A stretch of 64,000 nt of DNA from Bacteroidales bacterium (GTDB taxonomy: Bacteria; Bacteroidota; Bacteroidia; Bacteroidales; JAAYJT01). The stretch spans positions 62,001 through 126,000 of the forward strand of contig JACZJK010000042.1 in NCBI GenBank assembly GCA_014860575.1, read 5' to 3'. Positions 44,917-53,732 of this stretch are shown in pieces. The position numbers were made by a program, and so were the translations under genes. The notes below the pieces were generated by a model. That model ran no database searches. It was not told the DNA's origin and saw nothing but the letters and a program-made list of their open reading frames with translations. The first letter of the stretch is position 1. Each line of letters begins with the position of its first letter.

Positions 44917-45486
44917 TTAGCCTTCAATCCTTGCCTTCCATTGAATTTCTTCGCCGTTGTGATCGTAAATAAACTTGCGTGCGAGCACAAAAAGGTAATC
45001 AGATAGCCGGTTAAGATACCTGATAACGACAGGCTCAACAGGATGTTGCATGTCGAGTTTAATTGTGATTCGCTCGGCACGCCGGCATACGCAACGTGCT
45101 ATATGCGCCAATGATGAAAGGCGATGCCCGCCCGGAAGAATAAACGATTTCAACGCCGGAAGTGTTTCATTCATGAGGTCAATTTCCTTCTCAAGAAGCA
45201 CCACATCGCTATCGCTTAATTGAGGCAATTTTACTTTCGGTGGATTGTCAGGGTCGGCAGCCAGAATAGATTCGGCAGTGAAAATGCGGTCCTGCACTTC
45301 ACGAAGGATGTTGAGTGTATGTGCATCGGCGCCTTCGTCACAGATCAAACCGATGAATGAGTTAAGTTCGTCGAGTGTTCCGTAGGCTTCAATCCGATCG
45401 TGGAATTTGGGTACACGAGTTCCGCCAAGCAATGAGGTTTCACCTTTGTCGCCGGTTTTAGTATAGATTTTCCATTCCTGGCTCAT
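44917..45486 (-). CDS. Cob(I)alamin adenosyltransferase, PduO type
   Basis: A 189-residue ATP:cob(I)alamin adenosyltransferase. The N-terminal ATP-binding block is YTKTGDKGETSLLGGTRVPK (6-25), followed by YGTLDELNSFIG. The C-terminal blocks are FILPGGHRLSSLAHIARCVCRRAER and RYLNRLSDYLFVLARK. It makes adenosylcobalamin, the cofactor of IcmF encoded at 10.5-13.9 kb. It is not in an obvious operon: a low-complexity spacer separates it from the ABC ATPase gene. No B12 riboswitch is seen in the short upstream region. Confidence 0.93.
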   Translation of the reverse strand: MSQEWKIYTKTGDKGETSLLGGTRVPKFHDRIEAYGTLDELNSFIGLICDEGADAHTLNILREVQDRIFTAESILAADPDNPPKVKLPQLSDSDVVLLEKEIDLMNETLPALKSFILPGGHRLSSLAHIARCVCRRAERITIKLDMQHPVEPVVIRYLNRLSDYLFVLARKFIYDHNGEEIQWKARIEG

Positions 45487-45591
45487 ACTTTTTGGTTGTT
45501 ATTTATTAACGTTCATTGGAAACGGAATGCGGTTTGTTTTGTTCAGTGCTACGCAAGCCCCAAGCTCCAAGCACCTGGCTACTTTGAACCC

Positions 45592-46323
45592 TTATATCCC
45601 AGCGATCTTTTCTTCTTCGCTTATCCTTCGTGCTTCACGATTCACTTCATCAGAGGCTACTTCACCATCAATCAAGCGGATAATGCGGTGGGCGTGGCGG
45701 GCTATATCTTCTTCGTGTGTGACCACAATAATTGTATTTCCTGCACGATGAATGTCCCGTATCAGGTTCATGATTTCCACCGTGGTTTTGGAATCGAGAT
45801 TTCCTGTTGGCTCATCAGCAAGAATAATAGATGGATTGTTTACCAACGCACGGGCAATGGCCACACGCTGGCGCTGTCCTCCGGATAGCTCATTTGGTTT
45901 GTGGTGGGTGCGGTCGGCCAGGCCAACGGAAGTCATCACCTGTGTTGCCCTTTCGGTGCGTTGCGCTTTGCTGATTCCCGCGTAGATTTGCGGGAGGATC
46001 ACGTTTTCAAGCGCAGTACTTCGGGGAAGCAGGTTAAAGGTTTGGAAAACAAAACCAATTTCCTTGTTTCTGATCTCGGCCAGGTGATTGTCATCCAGTT
46101 TGCTAACATCTTTTCCATTGAGAAAGTACTGCCCTGAAGTGGGTGTGTCGAGGCAACCTAAAATATTCATCAGTGTTGACTTGCCTGAACCCGAAGGCCC
46201 CATCAGCGCAACAAATTCGTTTCTTTTAATACTCAGGTTGATTCCCCGCAAAGCCCTTACTGTTTCGGCTCCTACGTGATAGTTTCTTACAATATCATTG
46301 AGTTGGATGACTTCCTGGTTCAT
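45592..46323 (-). CDS. ABC transporter ATP-binding protein (LolD/MacB type)
   Basis: A 243-residue ATPase: Walker [12 protein letters not shown]-loop VFQTFNLLP, signature [15 protein letters not shown], Walker [14 protein letters not shown], and the H-loop VVTHEED. The GNLDS ending and length place it in the MacB/LolD/FtsE group, which drives lipoprotein release or macrolide/peptide export with a separate FtsX-like permease. No permease gene is next to it, so its partner must lie elsewhere. The ATG at 46323 is used; the TTG three codons upstream is rejected. The 130-bp upstream spacer is a drifting CCGACTTCTGACTT tract. Confidence 0.88.
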   Translation of the reverse strand: MNQEVIQLNDIVRNYHVGAETVRALRGINLSIKRNEFVALMGPSGSGKSTLMNILGCLDTPTSGQYFLNGKDVSKLDDNHLAEIRNKEIGFVFQTFNLLPRSTALENVILPQIYAGISKAQRTERATQVMTSVGLADRTHHKPNELSGGQRQRVAIARALVNNPSIILADEPTGNLDSKTTVEIMNLIRDIHRAGNTIIVVTHEEDIARHAHRIIRLIDGEVASDEVNREARRISEEEKIAGI

Positions 46324-46379
46324 TGTGTTCAATTTGTTTTACAAGCAAAAATACTAAACTTTTATAGTTGCCGGTTCGA

Positions 46380-46460
46380 AACAGGAATTAAACAAGCCAT
46401 CCTCCTACTGCCTGCCTCCTACCTACCGACTTCTGACTTCCGACTTCGGACTTTCGATCC
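46380..46460. repeat. Short-period phrase-like tract
   Basis: Near-repeats of CTGCCTCCTACC (46400-46425) pass into near-repeats of CGACTTCTGACTTC (46427-46457). No gene or hairpin. A similar CAAGCCCCAAGCTCCAAGC stretch lies at 45553-45571 near the ABC gene's other end. Confidence 0.6.
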
Positions 46461-46462
46461 CA

Positions 46463-47251
46463 TTATCTTATCACAAAGTTCTCCTTACTCAACTCTTCCC
46501 TGAAAAAAACAATACCGAACCTGAAAAGATCAATGCTCACACTGACCTGCGGATGGGCTTTAATTTTCGTCCAGGCTTGCTTCATTCCTTTCGACCAGTA
46601 AATGTCATCAAAAACCAGGATAGTACCGTTATGCGATTTCTCAAGGCAAGCATTGAAATAATGCAAGGTTGGTTCTTTGCGATGATTTCCATCAATAAAG
46701 GCAAAATCGAGCCGGGGCATTTCCTTAACAACATGATCGAGCATATGGCGAAACTCCCCGCATCGCAGTTCAATATTTTCAAGTTGGTGATCCTTGAAAT
46801 TCTTTTGGGCAATTTCGGCGGTGGTGGCACATCCTTCGATGGTTGTGATCCTTGCATCGGGGTTTGCAAGCGATAAGTACATGGTGCTGATCCCCAGCGA
46901 GGTTCCCAACTCAATTATATTTTCTGGTTTGTAATGCCTGACAATTCTAAAAAGTAATTCACCCATACGGGCCGGCACACCGGAACCTCCGGCAATTTGA
47001 CCTACCCTTCGGAAGCGGGTCTTAAAACGGTGCTTTCCTGCAAAAGCTCCGAAATCAGTTATCTCAATCAATTGCTTTGAACGGCGAAAACGGTTTCTGG
47101 CGTTTTTTACCAATTCATATCCGGCGAAATAAGTTTTATCATGCAGTACTTCTGTAATAAACTGGTACACAAAAGGCGAATGAATGCCATGAGCGGACTT
47201 TGATTTCCGCAAATAATCAAGGTAATTGATTAAATGGACAAGCTTTCTCAT
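46463..47251 (-). CDS. Class I SAM-dependent methyltransferase (O-methyltransferase-like)
   Basis: A 262-residue soluble methyltransferase. Motif I is NIIELGTSLGISTMYLSLA at about residues 114-132; the following acidic residue is in TTIEGCA, and DFAFIDGNHRKEPTLHYFNAC is the catechol-O-methyltransferase-like metal/substrate block. TILVFDDIYWSKGM follows. The N-terminal 90 residues (LDYLRKSKSAHGIHSPFVYQFITEVL) are a conserved extension seen in Bacteroidetes homologues. Substrate unknown. Separated by 45 bp from tmk on the same strand, so perhaps co-transcribed. Confidence 0.85.
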   Translation of the reverse strand: MRKLVHLINYLDYLRKSKSAHGIHSPFVYQFITEVLHDKTYFAGYELVKNARNRFRRSKQLIEITDFGAFAGKHRFKTRFRRVGQIAGGSGVPARMGELLFRIVRHYKPENIIELGTSLGISTMYLSLANPDARITTIEGCATTAEIAQKNFKDHQLENIELRCGEFRHMLDHVVKEMPRLDFAFIDGNHRKEPTLHYFNACLEKSHNGTILVFDDIYWSKGMKQAWTKIKAHPQVSVSIDLFRFGIVFFREELSKENFVIR

Positions 47252-47296
47252 GGTCCAAAAAAGGGGAGGTTAAAATTAAGCAAAAAGTCTGTATGA

Positions 47297-47923
47297 TTAT
47301 GGAGTAGCAATCTGAGAAATTGCATTCCAAATATCCGATGCTATTGCTTCTGGCGCCCGGTTGCCATCTGTTACAAAAATCCGTTCTTTATTCCTGAGTA
47401 GCTCAAACACTTCTGAATATTTGTTTCTTACATTTCTGAGATTATCCATTGTTTCGTAAAGTTCGATTGAGTTTCTACCGCTATTTAATCGCTGCATGCT
47501 GATTTCGGGTGAAATGTCAATATAGATGTTTAAATCAGGACGAAGCAGGTCAGCGCTTAATGAATTGGCTTCAATTACCCAGTTAAGCGGCATGTGTATT
47601 CCCTGGTAAGCATAGGAAGAAAAATAATACCGGTCGGTAATAACGGTGTAACCTTCTTCCAGCATTTTCAAAATTCCGTCAGTTTTGTTTAGCAAATGGT
47701 TTAGCCTGTCGGCGACAAAAAGGCCTGCAATTACACGGTGGTCGGCCTCTATTTTATGCTGGAAGATGTTTCGGATGATGGAACCGATTGGACTATCTGT
47801 AGGTTCAAAAGTGGAATAGACTTTATGACCGGCTTTTATCAAACTCTCAGCCAGTAGTTTCACCTGCAAGCTTTTCCCACTTCCGTCAATGCCCTCAAAG
47901 GCGATAAATAAATTATTTCTCAT
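47297..47923 (-). CDS. tmk: Thymidylate kinase
   Basis: A 208-residue P-loop kinase that phosphorylates dTMP to dTDP. P-loop FEGIDGSGKSLQ (9-20), DR motif VITDRYYFSSYAYQG, and a LID region near NSGRNSIELYE. Length and motifs are standard. A TATCTTTG -7-like box lies at 47962-47969 upstream. The methyltransferase gene follows 45 bp downstream. Confidence 0.93.
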   Translation of the reverse strand: MRNNLFIAFEGIDGSGKSLQVKLLAESLIKAGHKVYSTFEPTDSPIGSIIRNIFQHKIEADHRVIAGLFVADRLNHLLNKTDGILKMLEEGYTVITDRYYFSSYAYQGIHMPLNWVIEANSLSADLLRPDLNIYIDISPEISMQRLNSGRNSIELYETMDNLRNVRNKYSEVFELLRNKERIFVTDGNRAPEAIASDIWNAISQIATP

Positions 47924-47961
47924 TGTTTATTGTTCGTAGTACTTTGTTGGTTTTTCAAGTT

Positions 47962-47969
47962 CAAAGATA
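47962..47969 (-). promoter_or_regulatory. Candidate -7 box for tmk
   Basis: The minus strand reads TATCTTTG (TAnnTTTG) 38 bases before the tmk ATG. No clear -33 box. Confidence 0.35.
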
Positions 47970-47988
47970 GGCTCATTTATTTTGAATT

Positions 47989-48047
47989 ATTGGACAGATG
48001 CAAAATACAATCTTGAAAAATGAACAAGAAACACGCATGTGTCCAAT
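47989..48047. repeat. Imperfect inverted repeat upstream of tmk
   Basis: ATTGGACAGATGC (47989-48001) and GCATGTGTCCAAT (48035-48047) pair at 12 of 13 positions across a 33-base loop, and ATTGGACA occurs once more at 48098-48105. It may be a terminator-like structure for the lipoprotein gene upstream or a repeat remnant. Confidence 0.4.
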
Positions 48048-48108
48048 TACAGAAGTGTTTTGAACATTCTTAGGCGCTCTCCAATGTTTTTTCTGTTATT
48101 GGACAATA

Positions 48109-49119
48109 TTATTCCTTTGCAATTCCGACAAAATACAAGTCAAACCCTCCTAATCCGCCCGGCCTGTTTGACGAGAACACCATCATTGTTTGGGTCTGAG
48201 AAACACCTTCATCAATCAGGACAGGCCTAAACTCATCAAATTCTGTATTGATCGTTTCTCCGAAATTTATAGGTTCGCACCATATTCCATTTCCCAGGAT
48301 GCTATAATACAAATCATAACCCCCATAACCACCTTCCCGGTTTGATGCAAAAACCATTTTATCCTCAAAGAAAAACGGACATTTATCATCTGAACTGCTT
48401 GATAAAACTGTATCCCTGAAAATTTCGTAGCTTAAATTTTCCGATAGCAATAGTTCAATGTCTGTTTCAGGGTTCACATTCACAAAATAGAAGTCAAAAC
48501 GTGCTCCATTTCTGTTTGAGCAAAAATTTAGCTTAGTCCGTCCGGAATTGAAAGCGGGATACATATCTTCAAATTCAGAGTTTAGAAACGAAACTTCTTC
48601 GGGTTCTGAGAAATTTTCATCAGTTTTATTTGAAGTAAAGTTGATTTGTGAATTTCCTGTTATGTCTGTAGAATACAATAAAGTGAAATTATACTTATTT
48701 GAACTGTAAGCAGGTATAAGGTTTGGCCCAAACTCATTTCCGGTGGTGGTAATTTTCGTAAGACCCGTTTTAATGATTTCATAATCATTCATATATATTC
48801 CCCAATTATCGTATTCATTTGTAACTTTTAAAATTCCTGTTGTTTTATCAAAATTTACATTCATGGGTTGGTAAATAATGTCAAACTCATTTCCCTGGCT
48901 ATTTCTATTTGTTGAAAAGCAAAATGGAAGTAAGAAACCTAAACTGGGAGCTGTGGAGTTATAATCATCATACGCTGTATTAAAATCAGACAGATTTACA
49001 GGTGTTTCCGGCAGGCTACCTCGTTCAAATTTATAGCCTTTGAAAGGTTTTTCGCAGGAGCTTGAAGCAAGTAACAAAATTAGTAATACCATTATTGTAA
49101 TATTATTCATCTGTCTCAT
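48109..49119 (-). CDS. Lipoprotein with PD40/WD40-like beta-propeller repeats
   Basis: A 336-residue lipoprotein: signal peptide ending in LLLASSSCEK (lipobox Cys near residue 23), then a beta-propeller of PD40-type blades. Repeats are visible as LNFCSNRNGARFDFYFV, MVFASNREGGYGGYDLYY and MVFSSNRPGGLGGFDLYFVG. Such proteins sit in the outer membrane and often accompany OmpA- or SusC-like systems, but none is adjacent. The gene marks the start of an AT-rich accessory stretch reaching to about 52.1 kb. An alternative ATG three codons in (49110) is equally good. Confidence 0.75.
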   Translation of the reverse strand: MRQMNNITIMVLLILLLASSSCEKPFKGYKFERGSLPETPVNLSDFNTAYDDYNSTAPSLGFLLPFCFSTNRNSQGNEFDIIYQPMNVNFDKTTGILKVTNEYDNWGIYMNDYEIIKTGLTKITTTGNEFGPNLIPAYSSNKYNFTLLYSTDITGNSQINFTSNKTDENFSEPEEVSFLNSEFEDMYPAFNSGRTKLNFCSNRNGARFDFYFVNVNPETDIELLLSENLSYEIFRDTVLSSSSDDKCPFFFEDKMVFASNREGGYGGYDLYYSILGNGIWCEPINFGETINTEFDEFRPVLIDEGVSQTQTMMVFSSNRPGGLGGFDLYFVGIAKE

Positions 49120-49174
49120 TCTTAGTATGGTGTGTTATATCAGTCAGCCCGGTTGTTACGATGCTTAAGGGAAT

Positions 49175-49870
49175 TTAGATTTTAGAATCAATTGCAGAGA
49201 AAAATTGACCATTTGGCCCATCATCGTCAACTAAAACAGGCGCCAGTACTCCTGGTAGCACGGCTTCAACAGGGTTTTCGGCATTTACACCACCCATATC
49301 CGTCTTTATCCAGCCCGGATCTATATAATTGATTCGAACTGGTGTATCCTTTAGTGCAGAAGCTATATCGTGGGATAACTTATCCACTGCCCATTTTGAT
49401 GCACCATAAGGAGCTAACTGCGGTTGGTTCATTATTCGTGAAGTAGTATTAACAACCCTCCCAAATTTATTTTTAATCATTGAAGGAATAAATGCACCGC
49501 AAAGTTTATACATGGCAACTACGTTGACTTTGTACGTTTCCAACCAGTCCTCTGATGTGTGTGCCCATATGTCTCCCCGATAATCCCTCATTATAGCCGC
49601 ATTATTGTATAATATATCAACTGACACATTTAAAGCGCTCACCTGACCTATGAGATTGCTCACCTGTTTTTCATCAGACAAGTCGCCAAAAACACTATAT
49701 GTTTTCACGGGAAAGCCTTTCAGCAGCTCCAGCGTTTTTTTAGTATTTTCTTCCTTTCTGCCGTGCACAATAATATTGCATCCGTGTTGGGCAAGGCCCA
49801 GTGCTATTTGTTGTCCGATACCACGGCTAGAACCTGTTATCAGAGCATTTTTCCCTTTTAGATTTATCAT
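49175..49870 (-). CDS. Short-chain dehydrogenase/reductase
   Basis: A 231-residue SDR oxidoreductase. Cofactor motif ALITGSSRGIGQQIA (T-G-x-x-x-G-I-G) at the N-terminus, with HGRKE after strand 2 suggesting NADPH preference. NNAA is conserved, the catalytic Ser lies in VVNTTSRI, and Tyr/Lys in PYGASKWAVD. YIDPGWIKTDMGG is the conserved PG block. The longer frame to 49960 is unlikely; the ATG at 49870 is the usual SDR start. Substrate unknown. It is AT-rich, like its neighbours. Confidence 0.85.
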   Translation of the reverse strand: MINLKGKNALITGSSRGIGQQIALGLAQHGCNIIVHGRKEENTKKTLELLKGFPVKTYSVFGDLSDEKQVSNLIGQVSALNVSVDILYNNAAIMRDYRGDIWAHTSEDWLETYKVNVVAMYKLCGAFIPSMIKNKFGRVVNTTSRIMNQPQLAPYGASKWAVDKLSHDIASALKDTPVRINYIDPGWIKTDMGGVNAENPVEAVLPGVLAPVLVDDDGPNGQFFSAIDSKI

Positions 49871-50005
49871 TTGATCTGAATTTATGGTGTAAATTGGTTC
49901 AATCCTGTTCTTGAAAGAACTCTTCGCTGGTTTCCTGGCAAACCGCATCAGGCAATGCAAACCGCTCAGAGGCCTTTTTATTGGGCAATGTTATTAGTAT
50001 TCTTT

Positions 50006-50320
50006 TTATTTCGTCAATACTTCATTTAGTTCTTGCACTTCTTTTTCGGTCAGGTCAAACCATTCTCCCCTGACCCTTTTGTCAGCGTATGATTGATGTA
50101 ATGCTAGTTCAAAACTAGTTGCAATTTTTCTGTTGGGAAAACGCTTGTAACAAAGCATTTCTATCGTCGGTTTTTCGCTTTGGAGTGTTTTCTCTCTATA
50201 TCCTGGCTTATTGGATATTCCGATTTTATGATAGTTGTTTGTTAAGTCAATCATTAGATAAACATAGCAATGATCATTGTCGATTGTTATTTCCGCAGAT
50301 ATATCTTGCTTGTCAGTCAA
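50006..50320 (-). CDS. GIY-YIG-like T5orf172 domain protein
   Basis: A 104-residue protein with the T5orf172/MUG113 variety of the GIY-YIG nuclease fold: CYVYLMIDL (the GIY-like strand), YHKIGISNKPGYREKTLQ (the YIG-like strand and conserved Arg), a central FELALHQSYADKRVRGEWFDLTEKEV with the family's E/H...GEWF block. The start must be TTG at 50318-50320, four bases after the stop of the upstream gene, as no ATG precedes the domain. This suggests translation coupled to that gene. Whether it cuts DNA is unknown; such domains occur in phage and accessory loci. Confidence 0.75.
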   Translation of the reverse strand: MTDKQDISAEITIDNDHCYVYLMIDLTNNYHKIGISNKPGYREKTLQSEKPTIEMLCYKRFPNRKIATSFELALHQSYADKRVRGEWFDLTEKEVQELNEVLTK

Positions 50321-50323
50321 TGG

Positions 50324-51247
50324 CTAGTAATTGTCTATTTGGTTTTGAACAAGATCGAAATACTCTTTGACAAGTTTTCTAACTGCGTACTGGGCATCAC
50401 TATCAAGTTGCCCTGAAACCTTTTTATCTGACTTAGCAAATTCAATTTGCCATTGAGTAAAAACTTGATTTTTCAAGGTTTCCAGTTCACTTGTTGTCAA
50501 TTGTACTTTGGTTTCGAAAATGTGACCCCAAGCATAATGCTCTGAATATTTGTATGGCTTTGAAGATATTTCAAGTTTTATGATTTCTCCATTACTGAAG
50601 AGGAAGGAAATTGCTGATCCAATTGTCAATTTGTAATCTTTAGTTGGGTATTTGAAGACAGCGTAATCCTTGTTGTCTGTGCAGTTGATCGTAAAGAAAA
50701 GGGTGTCATTGTTTATGTTTCCAGCAAGAAACATGAAGCTATCGAAAGTACCCCTGTCATACCATTTATCTGGTCTCCGGCCAGCAACGACCTCCCATTT
50801 AATTTCTTTTATCCCTGTGAATTGGTCTGTTAATATGAACGGAACATTCTCGAATCTTTTGTCTTTAAGTTCTTGGGCTTTTTGGTCATCAATCTCTCGA
50901 TGAATACTGAATATTTTTTCTTTGTCCTGTAAGTAATTGAGATTGTTTTCTGTCGGTGATTGTTTATGTATCTCTAGATACCCACTTACAGTCGCGTAAA
51001 GGATTATTGGTTTTGTCCATAATTTCTCAATTTCAAATTCACAGAGCGTCTCGCCTGCCTTAACATAGTCACCACTTGATTTGCTCCAATGTTTAACCCA
51101 CATTTTGTGATGTCGGTATTCTTGTGGAATTACGTCAAGTCCGAATTTGAAGTTAGTAGTGTTGTCATGCTCCTCATTTGCTGTCTCCAATGTAGGTTTT
51201 GAAGGTGTCAGGGCAGTCTGCATTTTCTTTTTGAATAAGTTAAACAT
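50324..51247 (-). CDS. Unknown protein with biotinyl/lipoyl-like (barrel-sandwich) segment
   Basis: A 307-residue protein not recognised as a whole. Residues about 50-100 (WVKHWSKSSGDYVKAGETL, then CEFEIEKLWTKP, ATVSGYLEI) follow the biotinyl-lipoyl/barrel-sandwich pattern: a G-D-x-V-x-x-G-E turn, an acidic strand with a lysine (EIEK) at the tip, and an A-x-x-S-G-x-L return strand. The second half (ISFLFSNGEIIKLEI to the end) looks like another globular domain seen in Bacteroidetes hypothetical proteins. No signal peptide. It is translated just before the T5orf172 gene. Both are AT-rich against the surrounding chromosome. Confidence 0.55.
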   Translation of the reverse strand: MFNLFKKKMQTALTPSKPTLETANEEHDNTTNFKFGLDVIPQEYRHHKMWVKHWSKSSGDYVKAGETLCEFEIEKLWTKPIILYATVSGYLEIHKQSPTENNLNYLQDKEKIFSIHREIDDQKAQELKDKRFENVPFILTDQFTGIKEIKWEVVAGRRPDKWYDRGTFDSFMFLAGNINNDTLFFTINCTDNKDYAVFKYPTKDYKLTIGSAISFLFSNGEIIKLEISSKPYKYSEHYAWGHIFETKVQLTTSELETLKNQVFTQWQIEFAKSDKKVSGQLDSDAQYAVRKLVKEYFDLVQNQIDNY

Positions 51248-51277
51248 TGTCGTCTTTTAAGGGGTGGTCAATGTTCA

Positions 51278-51389
51278 GTGTATATGATTAGTTACGGATT
51301 GCTGGGCACTTTCCTGTCGAAAAGTACCGAGGTTGTTGCGGGTGATAATGTTGATTATCTGCACTTAAACCGCAATTAATTATATACAC
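51278..51389. repeat. 112-bp inverted-repeat element with internal hairpins
   Basis: The outer arms GTGTATATGATTAGTTACGG (51278-51297) and the complement of 51370-51389 match at 17 of 20 positions. Inside are two small hairpins: GCACTTT against AAAGTAC (near 51309-51328) and GATAAT-GTTG-ATTATC (about 51343-51358). It fills the spacer between two genes of unknown function and contains no ORF. It resembles a folded mobile-repeat or recombination site, but it lacks the integron GTTRRRY/RYYYAAC ends and shows no target duplication. Confidence 0.6.
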
Positions 51390-51399
51390 CGAGGCATAT

Positions 51400-52098
51400 T
51401 TATTTCCTATTCATTTTACCTCTCTCAATCATCTCTCTAATCTCGGATTCAACATCGACTCTAATCCATTTTTCAGAAATAGAATCAAAATATACGTAAT
51501 CCGGATGTTTATATTGATCATTCGCTTTTTGTTCCCTTAAGAAGTCCAGTACTTTATCCAGGGAGTTTTGGATTACTGCTTCATCCAAATCACCCTTTAG
51601 ATCCATATTGAAAGTTGTATTTCTATCCAGTGAAACCTTTAAACCAAAAGAAATCTCTTTCCTTTCTGAAATTTGAGAAGTAGATCGAGTGTAAAATTTA
51701 TTTCGAATTTTTTTCCATGAAGAAATCAATAAATACTTTATTACATCCCAAGTTACATTTGAACCAGTGCCTTTGAGCAATTCAACTATTATTGGTGGAG
51801 CTAACGAAATGTAAGTGACAAGATCAAACTTGTCCATGCAGGCATACATTACACAACTTTTATCAAATCGACTTAACTCAAGGCCTACACCAATAAGTTT
51901 ATTTTCATATTCATCAAAATCAGTCTTTGAAAAAATTGAATTTAAATATTCTATATGGATTACATTTGGCCCATTTTTAAGGTATTTCTCCTTTTCAATC
52001 ATTTTTTCCTTATATGCTTTCCATTCCTCACTATTCAGCAAATCATTTAGTGAATCTGTCATAATTGATGTTTTAGTAGGGTGCACTGTTAAAATCAT
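51400..52098 (-). CDS. Hypothetical protein
   Basis: A 232-residue soluble protein that I do not recognise. It is charged and helix-rich at the N-terminus (LNSEEWKAYKEKMIEKEKYLKNG). A central segment contains LVTYISLAPPIIVELLKGTGSNVTWDVIKYLLISSW, which is only mildly hydrophobic. The end is acidic and basic in turn (RVDVESEIREMIERGK). The ATG at 52098 is preceded by AAAGGT at a suitable distance; an ATG 12 codons later (52062) is the alternative. No links to the neighbours beyond strand and AT-richness. It lies next to the inverted-repeat element, whose arm begins 11 bases after the stop. Confidence 0.6.
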   Translation of the reverse strand: MILTVHPTKTSIMTDSLNDLLNSEEWKAYKEKMIEKEKYLKNGPNVIHIEYLNSIFSKTDFDEYENKLIGVGLELSRFDKSCVMYACMDKFDLVTYISLAPPIIVELLKGTGSNVTWDVIKYLLISSWKKIRNKFYTRSTSQISERKEISFGLKVSLDRNTTFNMDLKGDLDEAVIQNSLDKVLDFLREQKANDQYKHPDYVYFDSISEKWIRVDVESEIREMIERGKMNRK

Positions 52099-52113
52099 TT
52101 ATACCTTTGACAA

Positions 52114-52155
52114 AGTCATACTATCACACCCCCAATTGTCAGTATATGTATGACT
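52114..52155. repeat. Inverted repeat between the hypothetical gene and yifB
   Basis: AGTCATAC (52114-52121) pairs with GTATGACT (52148-52155) across 26 bases. It could be a weak terminator for yifB or an operator; there is no T run. Confidence 0.35.
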
Positions 52156-52193
52156 GCTTTCATCTTTTAACATTTGCTTACAATCGTATTTTT

Positions 52194-53732
52194 TTACCCT
52201 CCCCACGTTTCCCTGTCCAGGCTACGGTAATGGATGGCTTCGGCCAGATGCTCGGTTCGGATATTGGTGCTGTCTTCAAGATCGGCAATGGTGCGGGCCA
52301 CCTTTAGGATGCGGTCGTAAGCCCGTGCGGAAAGGCTAAGTTTTTCCATGGCGGTTTTCAGCAGGGTTAAGCCGGTATTATCAATTTCACAAATGGTTCG
52401 CAACAGTTTACTGCTCATCTGGGCATTGCAGAAAATATTTTTGTGTTCCTCAAACCGTCTTTCCTGCAAATATCTTGCTTTCTCAACTCGCTCACGAATA
52501 ATGGCGCTGGGTGTTGAAGGCTTCGTACCTGTCAGTTCTTTAAATGGAACCGGCACCACTTCAATCTGAATATCTATCCGGTCAAGCAAGGGGCCGCTTA
52601 TTTTGTTGAGGTATTTCTGAACCGTACCTGGCGGGCAAACACAGTCACGTTCCGGGTGATTGTAAAAACCGCAAGGGCAGGGGTTCATGGCTGCCACCAG
52701 CATAAAACTGCTGGGATATTCTACTGTGAACCGGGCCCGGGAAATCGTGATCACGCGGTCTTCAAGCGGTTGCCTGAGCACTTCCAGCACCGTTCGTTTA
52801 AACTCCGGCAATTCATCAAGGAAAAGTACGCCGTTGTGCGCCAATGAAATTTCCCCGGGCTGTGGGTTCGAACCGCCACCCACCAAAGCCACATCGCTGA
52901 TGGTGTGGTGCGGCGAGCGGAAGGGCCTCACCGAAACCAACGAGGCTTCCTTGCTCATTTTCCCGGCTACGGAATGGATCTTGGTGGTTTCCAGCGCTTC
53001 ATGCAAATTGAGCGGGGGCAGGATGGAAGAAAGCCTTTTGGCAAGCATTGTTTTTCCTGATCCCGGAGGGCCAATCAAAATTACATTATGACCTCCGGCA
53101 GCGGCAATTTCCAGCGCACGCTTTATGTTTTCCTGTCCTTTTACATCGGAAAAATCGTGCTCATAATGGTTCAACTGCGAATAGAACTCTTCGCGGGTGT
53201 TCACATGCACACGATCCAGGTGGCCGTTGCCATCAAAAAAATCAATCACCTGTTTGATGTTTTCAGCGCCATAAACCTCGAGATCGGAAACAATTGCAGC
53301 TTCGCGGGCATTCTGCATAGGCAGTATAAATCCTTTGAACCCCTGCTTGCGTGCCTCAATGGAAATAGGTAAAGCACCTTTGATAGGGTGCAGGCTGCCA
53401 TCGAGCGAAAGCTCACCCATGATGATAAAATCTCCGACACGGTCGGCTTGTATCTGTCCGGATGCGGCAAGAATTCCGATGGCCAGCGTAAGGTCATAGG
53501 CCGATCCTTCCTTGCGGATATCGGCAGGCGCCATATTGATCACAATCTTTTTGCCGGGAATTTTGTAGCCGTTGTTCCTGAGCGCCGCCTCAATCCGCTG
53601 ATGGCTTTCTTTCACAGCGCTGTCGGGCAAACCCACCATCATAAACTGAACACCGATATCAATATTTACCTCAACGGTGATTGTAATTGCATTGATACCG
53701 TAAATGGAGCTTCCGAAAGTCTTGACAAGCAT
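52194..53732 (-). CDS. comM: YifB/ComM family Mg-chelatase-like AAA ATPase
   Basis: A 512-residue protein: an N-terminal Lon-protease-like S5-fold domain ([29 protein letters not shown]), then an AAA core with Walker [18 protein letters not shown], Walker [12 protein letters not shown] and a four-cysteine insertion ([22 protein letters not shown]). The C-terminal helical domain is [20 protein letters not shown]. ComM-type proteins are hexameric DNA helicases that promote branch migration during natural transformation. Full length, intact. The gene closes the accessory stretch on its right and starts the well-conserved chromosome again. Confidence 0.92.
   Translation of the reverse strand: MLVKTFGSSIYGINAITITVEVNIDIGVQFMMVGLPDSAVKESHQRIEAALRNNGYKIPGKKIVINMAPADIRKEGSAYDLTLAIGILAASGQIQADRVGDFIIMGELSLDGSLHPIKGALPISIEARKQGFKGFILPMQNAREAAIVSDLEVYGAENIKQVIDFFDGNGHLDRVHVNTREEFYSQLNHYEHDFSDVKGQENIKRALEIAAAGGHNVILIGPPGSGKTMLAKRLSSILPPLNLHEALETTKIHSVAGKMSKEASLVSVRPFRSPHHTISDVALVGGGSNPQPGEISLAHNGVLFLDELPEFKRTVLEVLRQPLEDRVITISRARFTVEYPSSFMLVAAMNPCPCGFYNHPERDCVCPPGTVQKYLNKISGPLLDRIDIQIEVVPVPFKELTGTKPSTPSAIIRERVEKARYLQERRFEEHKNIFCNAQMSSKLLRTICEIDNTGLTLLKTAMEKLSLSARAYDRILKVARTIADLEDSTNIRTEHLAEAIHYRSLDRETWGG

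Noticed and set aside
51278-51389. Integron attC site
   Set aside because: The element has a cruciform shape and size fitting attC, but no GTTRRRY and RYYYAAC at its ends, and no integrase gene in the window.
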